From NCBI GenBank assembly GCA_964482495.1, contig CAYZXS010000025.1, forward strand, positions 1-56,878: a DNA stretch of 56,878 bases, in the 5' to 3' direction. The notes under the pieces were generated by a model. It made no database searches. It saw only the letters and a program-made list of their open reading frames with translations, and was not told the DNA's origin. Both the position numbers and the translations under genes were made by a program. Shown piece after piece: positions 45,032 through 53,905 of the stretch. Position 1 is the stretch's first letter; the number at the start of each line of letters is the position of its first letter. The DNA is from J029 sp964482495 (lineage in GTDB: Bacteria; Planctomycetota; UBA1135).

Positions 45032-45958
45032 ATGGACATCCTGATCGCCGAAGACGACGCCGTGACCCGGCGGATGCTTCAGAAAACGCTGGAGAACTGG
45101 GGACACCGGGTGATCGCCGCCAAGGACGGCGAAGAGGCCCTGGCCGCCTACACCCGCGGCGGCATCCACCTGGTCCTGACCGACTGGATGATGCCCGGCA
45201 TGGACGGCCCGGAGCTGGTGCGCCAGATCCGCAGCACCCAGCTCTACACCTCGATCCAGGCCTACCTGATCCTGCTGACCTCCCGGAACTCGGTGGAGGA
45301 CCTGCAGGCCGGCTTCGACGCCGGCGGCGACGACTTCATCGCCAAGCCCTGGAACGACATCGAGCTCAAGGCGCGGGTCCAGTCCGGGATCCGCCTGGTG
45401 GAGTTGCAGGCCGAGCTGGAGCGCATGGCGCACACGGACGCCCTGACCAGCCTCATCAACCGGCGGGCGCTGGTGGAGTCGCTGCGCCGGGACGAGGACC
45501 GGATGCGGCGCGAGAACCGCCCGATCGGCGTCGTCATGACCGACGTCGACCACTTCAAGTCCTTCAACGACCGCTACGGCCACGACGTCGGCGACCAGGT
45601 CCTACGCCTGGTCGGCCAGTGCCTCGCGGCCAGCGTCCGCGGCGGCGACTACTTCGGCCGCTGGGGCGGTGAGGAGTTCCTGCTGGTGCTGCCCGGCGCG
45701 GACATCATCCAGAGCGCCGAGGTCGCCGAGCGCTGCCGCATGCTGCTCGAGTCGCAGCGGCTGCGCACCAAGGACGGCCGGGTGCTCCACGTCACGGCCA
45801 GCTTCGGCGCCGCCGCGACCGAAGGCGCCTCGCGCGACGACATCATGACCCTGGTCCAGCAGGCCGACAAGGCGATGTACTGGGCCAAGGACAGCGGCCG
45901 CAACCGGGTCAAGATCTACGTCTCGAGCGCGGATCCGGCGCAGCGCCGGAAGCCCTGA
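45032..45958 (+). CDS. Response regulator with GGDEF domain (diguanylate cyclase)
   Basis: The 308-aa protein has a receiver domain with acidic pair Asp8/Asp9, phospho-acceptor Asp51 in LVLTDWMMPGMDG and Lys in DDFIAKPW. A short helical linker leads to a GGDEF domain starting AHTDALTSLINRRAL, with TDVDHFKSFNDRYGHDVGD and an intact RWGGEEF motif near residue 215. It should make c-di-GMP when phosphorylated. No partner histidine kinase lies nearby. The 200 nt upstream separate it from the divergent secreted-protein gene and should hold its promoter. Confidence 0.95.
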   Translation: MDILIAEDDAVTRRMLQKTLENWGHRVIAAKDGEEALAAYTRGGIHLVLTDWMMPGMDGPELVRQIRSTQLYTSIQAYLILLTSRNSVEDLQAGFDAGGDDFIAKPWNDIELKARVQSGIRLVELQAELERMAHTDALTSLINRRALVESLRRDEDRMRRENRPIGVVMTDVDHFKSFNDRYGHDVGDQVLRLVGQCLAASVRGGDYFGRWGGEEFLLVLPGADIIQSAEVAERCRMLLESQRLRTKDGRVLHVTASFGAAATEGASRDDIMTLVQQADKAMYWAKDSGRNRVKIYVSSADPAQRRKP

Positions 45959-46748
45959 GCGGGGCGGCGCGGCCGAGCTGCCACAGCCGCCAGGCGGCGT
46001 AGACCAGGAACAGGCCGAACAACCGCGCCAGGAAGACCGGCGGCAGGACGAGGTCGCGCAGGTAGACCGCGAGGACCGCGGCGACAGCGGCGCTCGGCAC
46101 CAGCCAACGGGCGACCCCGGCCTCGATCCGATCTTGCCGCCGCGCGATCCAGGCGCCGCGGAGGGCGGTCGGGATCATCGCCAAGAGGCTGGTGGCGGCA
46201 GCGGCGGGGAAGCTGAAGCCCCCCGCCAGGTAGACGAGGCCGGGCACGACGACGACGCCGCCGCCGACCCCGAACAGGCTCGAGCAGACCCCGGCCCCCA
46301 CCCCGAGGGCCAGGACCAGCGCGGAGTGGGGCCAGCTCCCCGCGACCGCCAGGCCCTCCAGCTGCCACTCGGGCGGCCCGATCAGGTTCCGCGAGGCCGC
46401 CAGGAGCAGGAAGCCGATGAAGACCATCCGCAGCGCCCGCACCGGCAGCGAGACCAGCAGCCGGGCCCCGAGCGGCGCTCCCAGCTGCCCGCCGACGGCG
46501 ACCAGCAGCGCGGTCGTCCAGGCCAGCTGATCCGGAGCGGTCTTCCAGCCGGCCAGGGCAGCCACCGCGGCGATCGGAGCCACGGCGACCAGCGAGGTGC
46601 CCAGCGCTCGCGGCAGCGGCATGCCGAGCAGGGCCAAGACGGGCCCGACCACCAAGCCACCGCCGATGCCGAGCAACCCGGAGAGCAGCCCGGCGGCGGC
46701 CCCCACCGCCAGGGCGGCGCCGGGCCGGAGCGGCGGCGCGGCGCTCAC
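45909..46748 (-). CDS. TauE/SafE family sulfite-type permease
   Basis: The 279-aa membrane protein has two homologous halves, each starting with a glycine-rich motif: GLLSGLLGIGGGLVVGPVL and GVCSSLFGVGGGVVVVPGLVYL. About eight helices are predicted. Family members export sulfite, sulfoacetate or similar anions. The GTG start at 46748 overlaps the hldE stop as GTGA, so it is the tail gene of the lipid A/heptose operon. Its last 50 nt overlap the end of the convergent GGDEF gene, an unusually long tail overlap. Confidence 0.88.
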   Translation of the reverse strand: MSAAPPLRPGAALAVGAAAGLLSGLLGIGGGLVVGPVLALLGMPLPRALGTSLVAVAPIAAVAALAGWKTAPDQLAWTTALLVAVGGQLGAPLGARLLVSLPVRALRMVFIGFLLLAASRNLIGPPEWQLEGLAVAGSWPHSALVLALGVGAGVCSSLFGVGGGVVVVPGLVYLAGGFSFPAAAATSLLAMIPTALRGAWIARRQDRIEAGVARWLVPSAAVAAVLAVYLRDLVLPPVFLARLFGLFLVYAAWRLWQLGRAAPLRASGAAPDPRSRRRS

Positions 46749-48193
46749 CGCTGCCGGATCCGCTCGGCCAAGCCGGTGGTGCTGCGCCCCGGGAGCAGGT
46801 CGATCAGGTGGACCTCGCCGCCGCGGGCCTCGACGAACTCGGCGCCCACCACGCCCTTGTCCTTCCAGTCGGCTCCCTTGGCGAGGACGTCGGGACAGAC
46901 CTCCTCGATCAGCCGCTCCGGCGTGTCCTCCGGGAAGCCGACCACGAGGTCGACGCACTCGAGCGCCGCCAGCACCTCGGCGCGGTCCTCGAGCGGGTTG
47001 AAGGGCCGCTCCTCGCCCTTCAGCCGCCGCACCGAGGCGTCGTCGTTGACGCCGATGACCAGGGCGTCGCCGAGGCCGCGAGCGGCCCGCAGGTAGCGCA
47101 CGTGGCCGGCGTGGAGGATGTCGAAGCAGCCGTTGGTGAAGACGATCCGGCTGGCCTCGCGGCGCAGGGTCGCCAGGGCGGCGGCCAGGCCGCCGGGGTC
47201 CACGATCTTGTGAGCCGGGGAGGCCGCCGAGAGGTGGTGCAGCAGCTCCTGGCGACCGACCGCGGCGGTCCCGACCCGGGCCACCGCCAGGCTGGCGGCG
47301 GCGTTGGCCAGCCGCACCGCGACCTCCCAGTCGCGGCCGGCGGCGAGCGCTACGGCGAGCATGGCGATCACGGTGTCGCCTGCGCCGGTGACGTCATAGA
47401 CCTGGCGCGCGGCGGTCGGGAGGTGCAGCGGCGCCTGGCCCTCGCGCAGCAGGAACATGCCCTCGGCGCTGAGGGTGACCAGCAGCACCTCGACGCCGGC
47501 GCGTCGCCGCAGCGCCTCGCCGCGCTCCGCCAGGGCCTCGAGATCGGGCATCGGCTCGCGCGCGGCGGCCTCGGCCTCGGCGCGGTTGGGGGTGATCGCG
47601 GTCGCGCCGCGGTAGACCGAGAAGTCCCTCTGCTTGGGGTCGACAAGGCTCGGAGCTCCGCGGCGGCGGGCCTCCTCGACCACGCCGGCGAGCACCTCCG
47701 GGCCGAGCACGCCCTTGCCGTAGTCGCTGATCACCACCGCCTGCCAGTCGGCCGCCCGAAGCGCGGCGAGCAGCTGCTGGATCTCGGCCTCCGACAGCGG
47801 CACCGGCTCCTCGCGGTCCACCCGCAGCATCTGCTGGTTGCGGGCCATGACGCGGATCTTCTGCGTCGTCGGCCGCGAGCCGCAGCGCACCAAGCCGGCG
47901 GTGTCGGCGCCGCAGGACTTCAGGTCGACGTCCATGCGCGCGCCGGACTCGTCCTGGCCGACAGCGCCGAAGCAGCTGACCGCCGCCCCCATGCCGGCCA
48001 GGTTGGCCGCGACGTTGCCGGCCCCGCCGAGCCGGTGCTCCTCGCGGCGCGCGTGCACCACCGGCACCGGCGCCTCGGGTGACACGCGCTGCGCGTCACC
48101 CCACACGTAGTGGTCCATCATGAAGTCGCCGACCACCGCCACGCGCGGCTCGCCGAGCTCCTGCAGGATCGTGATCAGGTCGCGCTCAAGCAC
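46745..48193 (-). CDS. hldE: Bifunctional heptose-7-phosphate kinase/heptose-1-phosphate adenylyltransferase
   Basis: The 482-aa product fuses a ribokinase-type domain (about 1-325; VVGDFMMDHYVWGDAQRVSPEAPVPVV, RLGGAGNVAANLAGMGA, DYGKGVL, DVTGAGDTVIAMLA) to a nucleotidyltransferase domain (about 345-482; RIVFTNGCFDILHAGHVRYL). It makes ADP-heptose precursors for lipopolysaccharide inner core. Length and domain order equal E. coli HldE. It overlaps the DHS-like gene upstream by 8 nt and TauE downstream by 4, in an operon with lpxK and an lpxL-type gene. Confidence 0.97.
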   Translation of the reverse strand: MLERDLITILQELGEPRVAVVGDFMMDHYVWGDAQRVSPEAPVPVVHARREEHRLGGAGNVAANLAGMGAAVSCFGAVGQDESGARMDVDLKSCGADTAGLVRCGSRPTTQKIRVMARNQQMLRVDREEPVPLSEAEIQQLLAALRAADWQAVVISDYGKGVLGPEVLAGVVEEARRRGAPSLVDPKQRDFSVYRGATAITPNRAEAEAAAREPMPDLEALAERGEALRRRAGVEVLLVTLSAEGMFLLREGQAPLHLPTAARQVYDVTGAGDTVIAMLAVALAAGRDWEVAVRLANAAASLAVARVGTAAVGRQELLHHLSAASPAHKIVDPGGLAAALATLRREASRIVFTNGCFDILHAGHVRYLRAARGLGDALVIGVNDDASVRRLKGEERPFNPLEDRAEVLAALECVDLVVGFPEDTPERLIEEVCPDVLAKGADWKDKGVVGAEFVEARGGEVHLIDLLPGRSTTGLAERIRQR

Positions 48194-49124
48194 CGTCGCC
48201 CTCCTCCATCTCGGCCATGTGCCAGCGCACCGCCTGGTGCAGCAGCGGGATCAGCAGCTCGTGCTGACCGATCAGCTGCAGGCCCTCTCCGGGGGGCCGC
48301 ACGACCACGTTCTGCGTGGGCCGGTAGTGACGGATCATGTCGAGCACCGCGGTCATCATGCCGCTCAGGTCGGCGCCGGCGTTGCGCGCCAGAGCCACGC
48401 CCTTGAGGAAGGCCTCGGGCAGGATCACGGCCGAGCCGAGGTTGATCCACAGCCCGTTCTCCAGCGTCGAAACGAAGCGGCACAGGGCCTGGAAGTCGCG
48501 CAGGCTGCCCTGGCCGAGCGCGGCGCCGTCGATGTTGGGGTGAACATGGATGGTGTCGGTTCCGACCGCGACCAGCACCGACATCGGCCGCTCGGCGGCG
48601 ACGCAGCGCGCCAGCAGGGAGAGCTCCTTGAAGCGGAAGTCCCCCTCCAGGATCTCCTGGCCGAGGGCCTCGCCCAGGCCGAGGCTCTCGGCGCGGACCC
48701 GGTTGAGCGCGTTCTCCCACACCTCGACCGTCTCCCCGGTCATGCCGAAGCGGCCGTCGTCGAGGGCGGCGGCGACGTCCTCGCTGGTGCGCCCGGCCAG
48801 CGCCAGCTCGATGTCGTGAATCGCCCCCGCGCCGTGGGTGCCCAGGAACTGGAGCGCGTCGCGCTCGATCAGGTCGATCAGGTGCGCCTGCACGCCGACC
48901 TTGACCACGTGGGCGCCGAAGCCGATGCCGACCGGACGCCCCTCGACCGCGCACTCGCCCCAGCGGCGGGCGAGCCGGCGCAGGTCGCGGCCGGCGTAGA
49001 TGTCGGGCAGCGCCTCGAGGAAGCCGCCGAAGCCCTCGAGCGGGTCAATGGCCTGCCCCAAGGCTTCATGGCTGACCAGGCTCGGCCGCTCGTGGAGGGA
49101 TACCGTCGTGGGGCGCTCGCTCAT
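48186..49124 (-). CDS. Deoxyhypusine-synthase-like protein of unknown function
   Basis: The 312-aa product carries GFGAHVVKVGVQAHLIDLIERD, THGAGAIHDIELALAGRTSEDVAAALDDGRFGM in outline, AVGTDTIHVHPNIDGAALG and NLGSAVILPEAFLKGVALARN. This Rossmann-like pattern resembles deoxyhypusine synthase, including the SAVILPE segment, although bacteria usually lack the eIF5A substrate. Homologues that I recall are annotated hypothetical. The ATG overlaps the acyltransferase stop (ATGA). Its place between lipid A acyltransferase and hldE suggests a role in envelope or sugar metabolism. Confidence 0.7.
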   Translation of the reverse strand: MSERPTTVSLHERPSLVSHEALGQAIDPLEGFGGFLEALPDIYAGRDLRRLARRWGECAVEGRPVGIGFGAHVVKVGVQAHLIDLIERDALQFLGTHGAGAIHDIELALAGRTSEDVAAALDDGRFGMTGETVEVWENALNRVRAESLGLGEALGQEILEGDFRFKELSLLARCVAAERPMSVLVAVGTDTIHVHPNIDGAALGQGSLRDFQALCRFVSTLENGLWINLGSAVILPEAFLKGVALARNAGADLSGMMTAVLDMIRHYRPTQNVVVRPPGEGLQLIGQHELLIPLLHQAVRWHMAEMEEGDGA

Positions 49125-50068
49125 GATGGTTTCGGCCGGGACCGGTAGCGGTCGTGGATCCAAAGATACTGCTCCGGGTGCCGCAGAACGACCTCCTGCA
49201 GGGCGCAGTGGAAGGCGGCGGTCATCTGGGCGAGCTCTGCCTCTCCAGCGGGTTGGCGCGGGCTGCGGTCACGGAGCAGCGCCATGCCGAACTGGTAAGG
49301 CTGATCGCCGGGAACGCGCACGCACCAGGCGACCAGGACCGGCGCGCCGGTGCGCAGCGCCAGCGCCGCCGGGGTGCGCTCGGTGGCCGCGGGGTGGCCG
49401 AACCAGGGCACGAACAGCGGCTTGTGGTGGGCGTTCTGGTCGAAGGTCAGCACCACCGCCTTGCCGTCCCGGAGCCGGCTGAGCATGCGCTTGGCGGCGC
49501 CCTCCCGCGGCAGCACCTCGGCCTCGCCGCTGTTGCGGGTGCGGAGGAGGTCCTGGGCCAGGTAATGGTTGCGCGGCAGCCGCATCGGCGTGCCGGGCTC
49601 GAAGCCCTCGCCAGCGAGCACGGTGCTGGTCATCTCGACCGAGCCGAGGTGCGCCTGGATCACCAAGGCGCCGGCGCCGCGGTAGCGGTCGAGCAGCTCC
49701 CGCGCGTCCCCGTCGATCCGGACCCGGGAGACCAGCTCCGCCGGGCTGTGCTTGCGCCAGAGCACCATCGCCTCGGCGGCGGCGCGGCCGAGGTGGCCGC
49801 AAGAGCGCTTGAGCAGGAGGTCCCGCTCGGCCTCGGTCCGGCAGGGCAGGGCGCGGGCGATGTGGGCCCGACCGAGGGCCCGACGACGGCGCGAGAGCCA
49901 GACCAGGCGCGCCACGCGGTCCGCGAGGCCGAGCACCCACCGGTCCGGCAGCAGCCGGAGGCCGGCGAAGGCCAACCGCTGCGGCGCGGCCATCAACCAC
50001 GGCAGGACGCCAGGCCGGTTCTTCCAGCGGCGCCGCAGGCGCCGGCGCAGGGAAACCGGCCGGCTCAC
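49121..50068 (-). CDS. Lysophospholipid/lipid A acyltransferase family protein (LpxL-like)
   Basis: The 315-aa product shows the LPLAT catalytic motif H140-x4-E145 (QAHLGSVE), then MRLPRNHYLAQDLLRTRN, FDQNAHHKPLFVPWFGHPAATERTPAALALRTGAPVL in outline, and a late HPEQYLWIHDRYRSRP. These match LpxL/HtrB-type late acyltransferases of lipid A. Lipid A specificity is supported by the adjacent lpxK gene, 22 nt upstream on the same strand. The N-terminus is rich in Arg and carries a membrane-anchoring helix. Confidence 0.9.
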   Translation of the reverse strand: MSRPVSLRRRLRRRWKNRPGVLPWLMAAPQRLAFAGLRLLPDRWVLGLADRVARLVWLSRRRRALGRAHIARALPCRTEAERDLLLKRSCGHLGRAAAEAMVLWRKHSPAELVSRVRIDGDARELLDRYRGAGALVIQAHLGSVEMTSTVLAGEGFEPGTPMRLPRNHYLAQDLLRTRNSGEAEVLPREGAAKRMLSRLRDGKAVVLTFDQNAHHKPLFVPWFGHPAATERTPAALALRTGAPVLVAWCVRVPGDQPYQFGMALLRDRSPRQPAGEAELAQMTAAFHCALQEVVLRHPEQYLWIHDRYRSRPKPS

Positions 50069-50090
50069 CGCGGCGCTCCCGGGCGCACCG

Positions 50091-51143
50091 TCACGACAGC
50101 TCCCCTCCCTGCGGATCGCAGGCGGTCCACAAGGGCTCGAATTTGGCCGCCCGCGCCGGCAGGGCGAAGGCCTCCAGGGCCTGGCGCCAGTCGGCCTCGC
50201 CCCGAGTGAAGGTCCAGTCGATGCGCAGCTCCCAGACCGACGCCGGGGCGATGTCGTGCAGCTTGACCCCGTCCTTCTCGGTCACCAGGACCAGCTCGTG
50301 GCCGGCCCACGCCGTCAGGTCGGCCTCGGTCCAGGCGTGGTGGTCGGCCTTCCAGTCGGTGGAGGCGACCGTGACCTCGAGCGACTCGCACAGGGCCCGG
50401 AAGGACTCCGGGTTGCCCACGCCGGCGCTGAGGTGGGCGCGGCGGCCCGCCACCCAGGAGGGCGGCTCGCGGCGGCCCGTCTGGAGCTGGCGCAGCTCGC
50501 GCGGCGCCGCGGCGCCCTCGATGCGCGGCAGCGGCGGGCCGTTGCGGCAGGCGTCGACCCGGGCCCAGATCGCCTCCCGGGCGCCATCGGAGACCAAGTC
50601 CGCCCGCGACAGCACCACCAGGTCGGCGCGGCGCAATGCCGCCGCGGGCTCCCGGAACAACCCGGCGGGCAGGCAACGACCGAAGGGTCGCGTGGCGTCG
50701 AGCAGCACCACGTCGAGGTCGCGCTGCAGGCGCAGGTGCTGGAAGCCGTCGTCGAGCACCAGCACCTCGGGCGGCCCGCTGACCAGGAACTGCTGCAAGG
50801 CCCGGACCCGGTCCGGGTCCTCGGCCAGCAAGGCCTCCGGGTGGCGCTCCTCGAGCATCCGGCCCTCGTCGCCGCCGTAGCCGCGGGAGAGGACGCCAGG
50901 CGTGAGCTGGTGCTCCTCGAACCAGGCGAGGGCGTGGAACAACAGCGGCGTCTTGCCGGTGCCGCCGGTCGAGAGGTTGCCGACGGACATCGTCGGCATC
51001 GGCGGCCGGTGGCTGCGCTTCCAGCCCCTCCGGTAAGCGAGCAGCCGCAGCCGCGAGAGGCCGGCGTAGAGCCAACCCACGGGCGCCAGCGCCACGCCCA
51101 GCGGGCCGTCCAGCCAGCGGGCGAGGGTCAAGGCCCCTCCCAC
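50091..51143 (-). CDS. lpxK: Tetraacyldisaccharide 4'-kinase
   Basis: The 350-aa product has the LpxK P-loop VGNLSTGGTGKTP (about residues 54-66), PGVLSRGYGG, VLVLDDGFQHLRLQRDLDVVLLD and FGRCLPAGLFREP, then HLSAGVGNPESF and DHHAWTEADL. LpxK phosphorylates the 4' position of lipid A precursor at the inner membrane; the N-terminal helix fits that location. It overlaps the sulfatase-like gene by 16 nt and precedes the LpxL-like gene, so lipid A synthesis is a theme of this operon. Confidence 0.96.
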   Translation of the reverse strand: MGGALTLARWLDGPLGVALAPVGWLYAGLSRLRLLAYRRGWKRSHRPPMPTMSVGNLSTGGTGKTPLLFHALAWFEEHQLTPGVLSRGYGGDEGRMLEERHPEALLAEDPDRVRALQQFLVSGPPEVLVLDDGFQHLRLQRDLDVVLLDATRPFGRCLPAGLFREPAAALRRADLVVLSRADLVSDGAREAIWARVDACRNGPPLPRIEGAAAPRELRQLQTGRREPPSWVAGRRAHLSAGVGNPESFRALCESLEVTVASTDWKADHHAWTEADLTAWAGHELVLVTEKDGVKLHDIAPASVWELRIDWTFTRGEADWRQALEAFALPARAAKFEPLWTACDPQGGELS

Positions 51144-52447
51144 CAGCGGTGGCCCTCGATCCAGGCGCGGAGCCGCTCCAGGACCTCCGCCTGCGCCGGG
51201 TCGTCCGCGAGGTCGCGCCGCTCGCCCGGATCCTCAGCGAGGTCGTAGAGCTCCCAGGAGCCGAGCTCGAGGTCGTGGACCAGCTTGTGCCGGTCGCTCA
51301 CCGCGGCGCGCAGCCGGGTGCGCTTGGCCGAATTCTCCTGCAGCGCGGGCACGAAGTCGACCTCGACCGGGACGACCTCCTCCGGCGCGGCGGCTTCGCC
51401 CCTCAGCAGCGGCGCGAAGGAGTCCCCGCGGCCAGCCTCGGCCGGCAGGCCGGCTAGCTCGAGCAGGGTGGCGTAGAGGCCGCGCTGCCCGAGCCGCGCC
51501 TCGACCCGCTCCCCCGCCCGAGCGCCCCCGGGCAGCCGGACCACCAGCGGCAGGTCGATCTGCTCGAAGTGCACGGTCCGGGTGTGGCCGATCCAGCCGC
51601 GCTCCGCCAGCTCCTCGCCGTGGTCGGCGGTGAAGACCACCAGGGTGTCCTGCCAGTCAGGGCGCGAGCGGAGGACCTCGAGCAGCCGGCCGAAGGCGTC
51701 GTCGACCGCGCGCACCTCCTCGTCGTAGTAGGCGTCGAGCTGGCGCCGGTCCGCGTCCGTGATGTCGCGCAGGCGGTCGCGCAGCTCCCTGGCGCCCAAG
51801 CCGCCGGTCACCCAGCCGTCATAATCCGGGTCCTCGAAGCGGTAGGCCTCGTGGTCCTCGTAGGCGACGTGAGGGTCGAAGAACTGGAGGGTCAGGAACC
51901 AGGGCTGGTCGGCGCCGCGGCCGGCGAGCCAGCCCTCGCCGAGGCGCGCCACCTCGGCCGCGGTCGAGCCGCGGTGACCGGTGGCCGGAGAGTCGAGGTA
52001 GGTGTCGAAGCCGCGCTCGAAGCCCGTGTTGCCGCTCACGCGCAGCAGGAAATTGCCCTGGACGCAGGCGGTGGCGTAACCCGCCTCCCCCAGCACCGCG
52101 GCCAGGGTCCGCGGATCCGCCAGCCGGTTGGACTCCCCGAACATGCGCATGACGCCGTGCTCCGCCGGACTCAGGCCGGTGAACAGGGTCGCCATGCTGG
52201 GCATGGTCCAAGAGGTGACCGCGGTCAAGCCGTCGACCAGCAGCGCCTCCTCGGCGGCGAAGGCGTCCAAGGCCGGCGAGGTCGGGTTGCGCTGATAGCC
52301 GTAGGCGCCGAGCCGGTCTTGGCGCAGGGTGTCCACCACCACCAGGAGGACGTTCGGGCGGCGCGCCTCCGGGCCGCCGCAGGTGGAGATCGCCAGCGCC
52401 GCGACGATCGCGGCGCACACAGCTGCAGCGGCGAGGCGCGCCCTCAT
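51128..52447 (-). CDS. Sulfatase-like hydrolase/transferase with Thr at the nucleophile position
   Basis: The 439-aa exported protein has an N-terminal hydrophobic segment and a sulfatase/alkaline-phosphatase fold: NVLLVVVDTLRQDRLGAYGY, SWTMPSMATLFTGLSPAEHGV, FFDPHVAYEDH, VVFTADHGEEL, GHTRTVHFEQIDLPLVV and YDLAEDPGERRDLADDP. The sulfatase CxPSR/SxPSR motif reads T81-M-P-S-M, so the formylglycine residue and the Arg are both replaced. Thr nucleophiles occur in phosphoethanolamine-transferase-type relatives, which suits a lipid A operon, but the multi-helix membrane domain of EptA is absent. The ATG overlaps the tnaA stop as ATGA. Confidence 0.85.
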   Translation of the reverse strand: MRARLAAAAVCAAIVAALAISTCGGPEARRPNVLLVVVDTLRQDRLGAYGYQRNPTSPALDAFAAEEALLVDGLTAVTSWTMPSMATLFTGLSPAEHGVMRMFGESNRLADPRTLAAVLGEAGYATACVQGNFLLRVSGNTGFERGFDTYLDSPATGHRGSTAAEVARLGEGWLAGRGADQPWFLTLQFFDPHVAYEDHEAYRFEDPDYDGWVTGGLGARELRDRLRDITDADRRQLDAYYDEEVRAVDDAFGRLLEVLRSRPDWQDTLVVFTADHGEELAERGWIGHTRTVHFEQIDLPLVVRLPGGARAGERVEARLGQRGLYATLLELAGLPAEAGRGDSFAPLLRGEAAAPEEVVPVEVDFVPALQENSAKRTRLRAAVSDRHKLVHDLELGSWELYDLAEDPGERRDLADDPAQAEVLERLRAWIEGHRWWEGP

Positions 52448-53841
52448 TCGGCCAGCGGGTCCCAGTCGAGCGGCTCGAAGGCGCAGGTGAAGTGGCGCAG
52501 CTCGGGCGCCTCCTCGGCGATCCGGAAGCCCTTGTAGCGCTCGCGGCGGGAGAAGACGTATTCCACCGCTTCGCAGACGTAGTCCATGTGCGACTGGGTG
52601 TAGACGCGGCGCGGGATCGCCAGCCGCACCAGGTCCATGACCCCCGGCTCTTGGCGGCCGTCCTCGCGGGTCTTGCCGAACATCACGGTGCCGATCTCGA
52701 CCGAGCGGATGCCGCCTTCGAGGAACAGCGCCACCGACACCGTCTGGCCCGGCAGCTCCTCGGGCGGCACGTGGGGCAGGAAGCCGCGGGCGTCGATGTA
52801 GACCGCGTGGCCGCCGGCGGGCCGCAGCAGCGGCACGCCGAGGGCGTCGAGGTGCTCCCAGACGTAGGCGGTCGAGCGGATGCGGTATTCGAGGTAGTGC
52901 TCGTCGAGCACCTCGCGCAGGCCGACGGCGAGCGCCTCGAGGTCGCGGCCGGCGAGGCCGCCGTAGGTCGGGAAGCCCTCGGTCAGGATCAAGAGGTTGC
53001 GGCACTCGGCGGCGATGCCGTCGTGGTTCATCGCCAAGAAGCCGCCGATGTTGCCGAAGGCGTCCTTCTTCGACGACATCCAGGCGCCGTCAGCGAGCCG
53101 GAACATCTCCTGGGCGATCTCGCGGGCGCTCCGGTCCTGCTGCCCCGGCTCGCGCATCTTGATGAACCAGGCGTTCTCGGCGAAGCGGGCGCAGTCGAGG
53201 AACAGCGGCACCCCGTGGCGGTCGCAGACCTCGCGCGTCTCGCGCATGTTCTCGAGCGACACCGGCTGGCCGCCGCCGCTGTTGTTGGTGATCGTCACCA
53301 CCACCAGCGGCACGCGCTCGCGGTTGGCGGTCAGGTAGGCGTCGAGGGCGACGGTGTCGAGGTTGCCCTTGAAGGGGTGCTCGGTCTCGGGGCGGCGTCC
53401 CTGCTCGATGACCAGGTCGACCGCCTCCGCGCCGCTGTGCTCGACGTTGGCGCGCGTGGTGTCGAAGTGGGTGTTCGCCGGCACGGCCTTGCCCTCGCCG
53501 CCGGCGATGGTGAACAGGATCTTCTCGGCGGCGCGACCCTGGTGGACCGGGATGATGTGCTTCATCCCGGTCAGCTCTTCGACCGCCTCCCGGAAGCGGA
53601 AGAAGCTGCGCGCCCCGGCGTAGGACTCGTCGCCGCGCATCATCGCCGACCACTGCTCCTGGCTCATCGCCGAGGTGCCGGAGTCGGTCATCAGGTCGAT
53701 GATGACGTCCTCGGCGGGCACCGAGAACAGGTTGTAACGGGCCTCCTGGAGGGCCCGGGCGCGCTCGGAGCGGGGCGGGAGCGGCAGCGGCTCCACGACC
53801 TTCACGCGGAAGGGTTCGATGATGGTCTGGGGGGCGAACAA
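52444..53841 (-). CDS. tnaA: Tryptophanase (beta-eliminating lyase)
   Basis: The 465-aa PLP enzyme shows IDLMTDSGTSAMS, MMRGDESYAGARSF, PVHQGRAAEKILF, TITNNSGGGQPVSLENM, DCARFAENAWFIK and PLP-Lys259 in SSKKDAFGNIGGF. Discriminating positions favour tryptophanase over tyrosine phenol-lyase: IRSVEIG (TPL has RSMERG) and LRHFTCAF (His, where TPL has Phe). It would yield indole, pyruvate and ammonia. The start is TTG. It heads an operon that continues into lipid A genes, which is unusual. Confidence 0.9.
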   Translation of the reverse strand: MFAPQTIIEPFRVKVVEPLPLPPRSERARALQEARYNLFSVPAEDVIIDLMTDSGTSAMSQEQWSAMMRGDESYAGARSFFRFREAVEELTGMKHIIPVHQGRAAEKILFTIAGGEGKAVPANTHFDTTRANVEHSGAEAVDLVIEQGRRPETEHPFKGNLDTVALDAYLTANRERVPLVVVTITNNSGGGQPVSLENMRETREVCDRHGVPLFLDCARFAENAWFIKMREPGQQDRSAREIAQEMFRLADGAWMSSKKDAFGNIGGFLAMNHDGIAAECRNLLILTEGFPTYGGLAGRDLEALAVGLREVLDEHYLEYRIRSTAYVWEHLDALGVPLLRPAGGHAVYIDARGFLPHVPPEELPGQTVSVALFLEGGIRSVEIGTVMFGKTREDGRQEPGVMDLVRLAIPRRVYTQSHMDYVCEAVEYVFSRRERYKGFRIAEEAPELRHFTCAFEPLDWDPLAE

Positions 53842-53905
53842 GGCTCTGCTCTGGCATTCCGGCGGCGGTTGAGGTGGCGGCCGGACAATATGCTAACCTC
53901 TTGCC

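Noticed and set aside
52444..53841. Tyrosine phenol-lyase
   Set aside because: The residues that mark TPL (Arg in SMERG, Phe in the last motif) are replaced by the tryptophanase-type IRSVEIG and RHFT.
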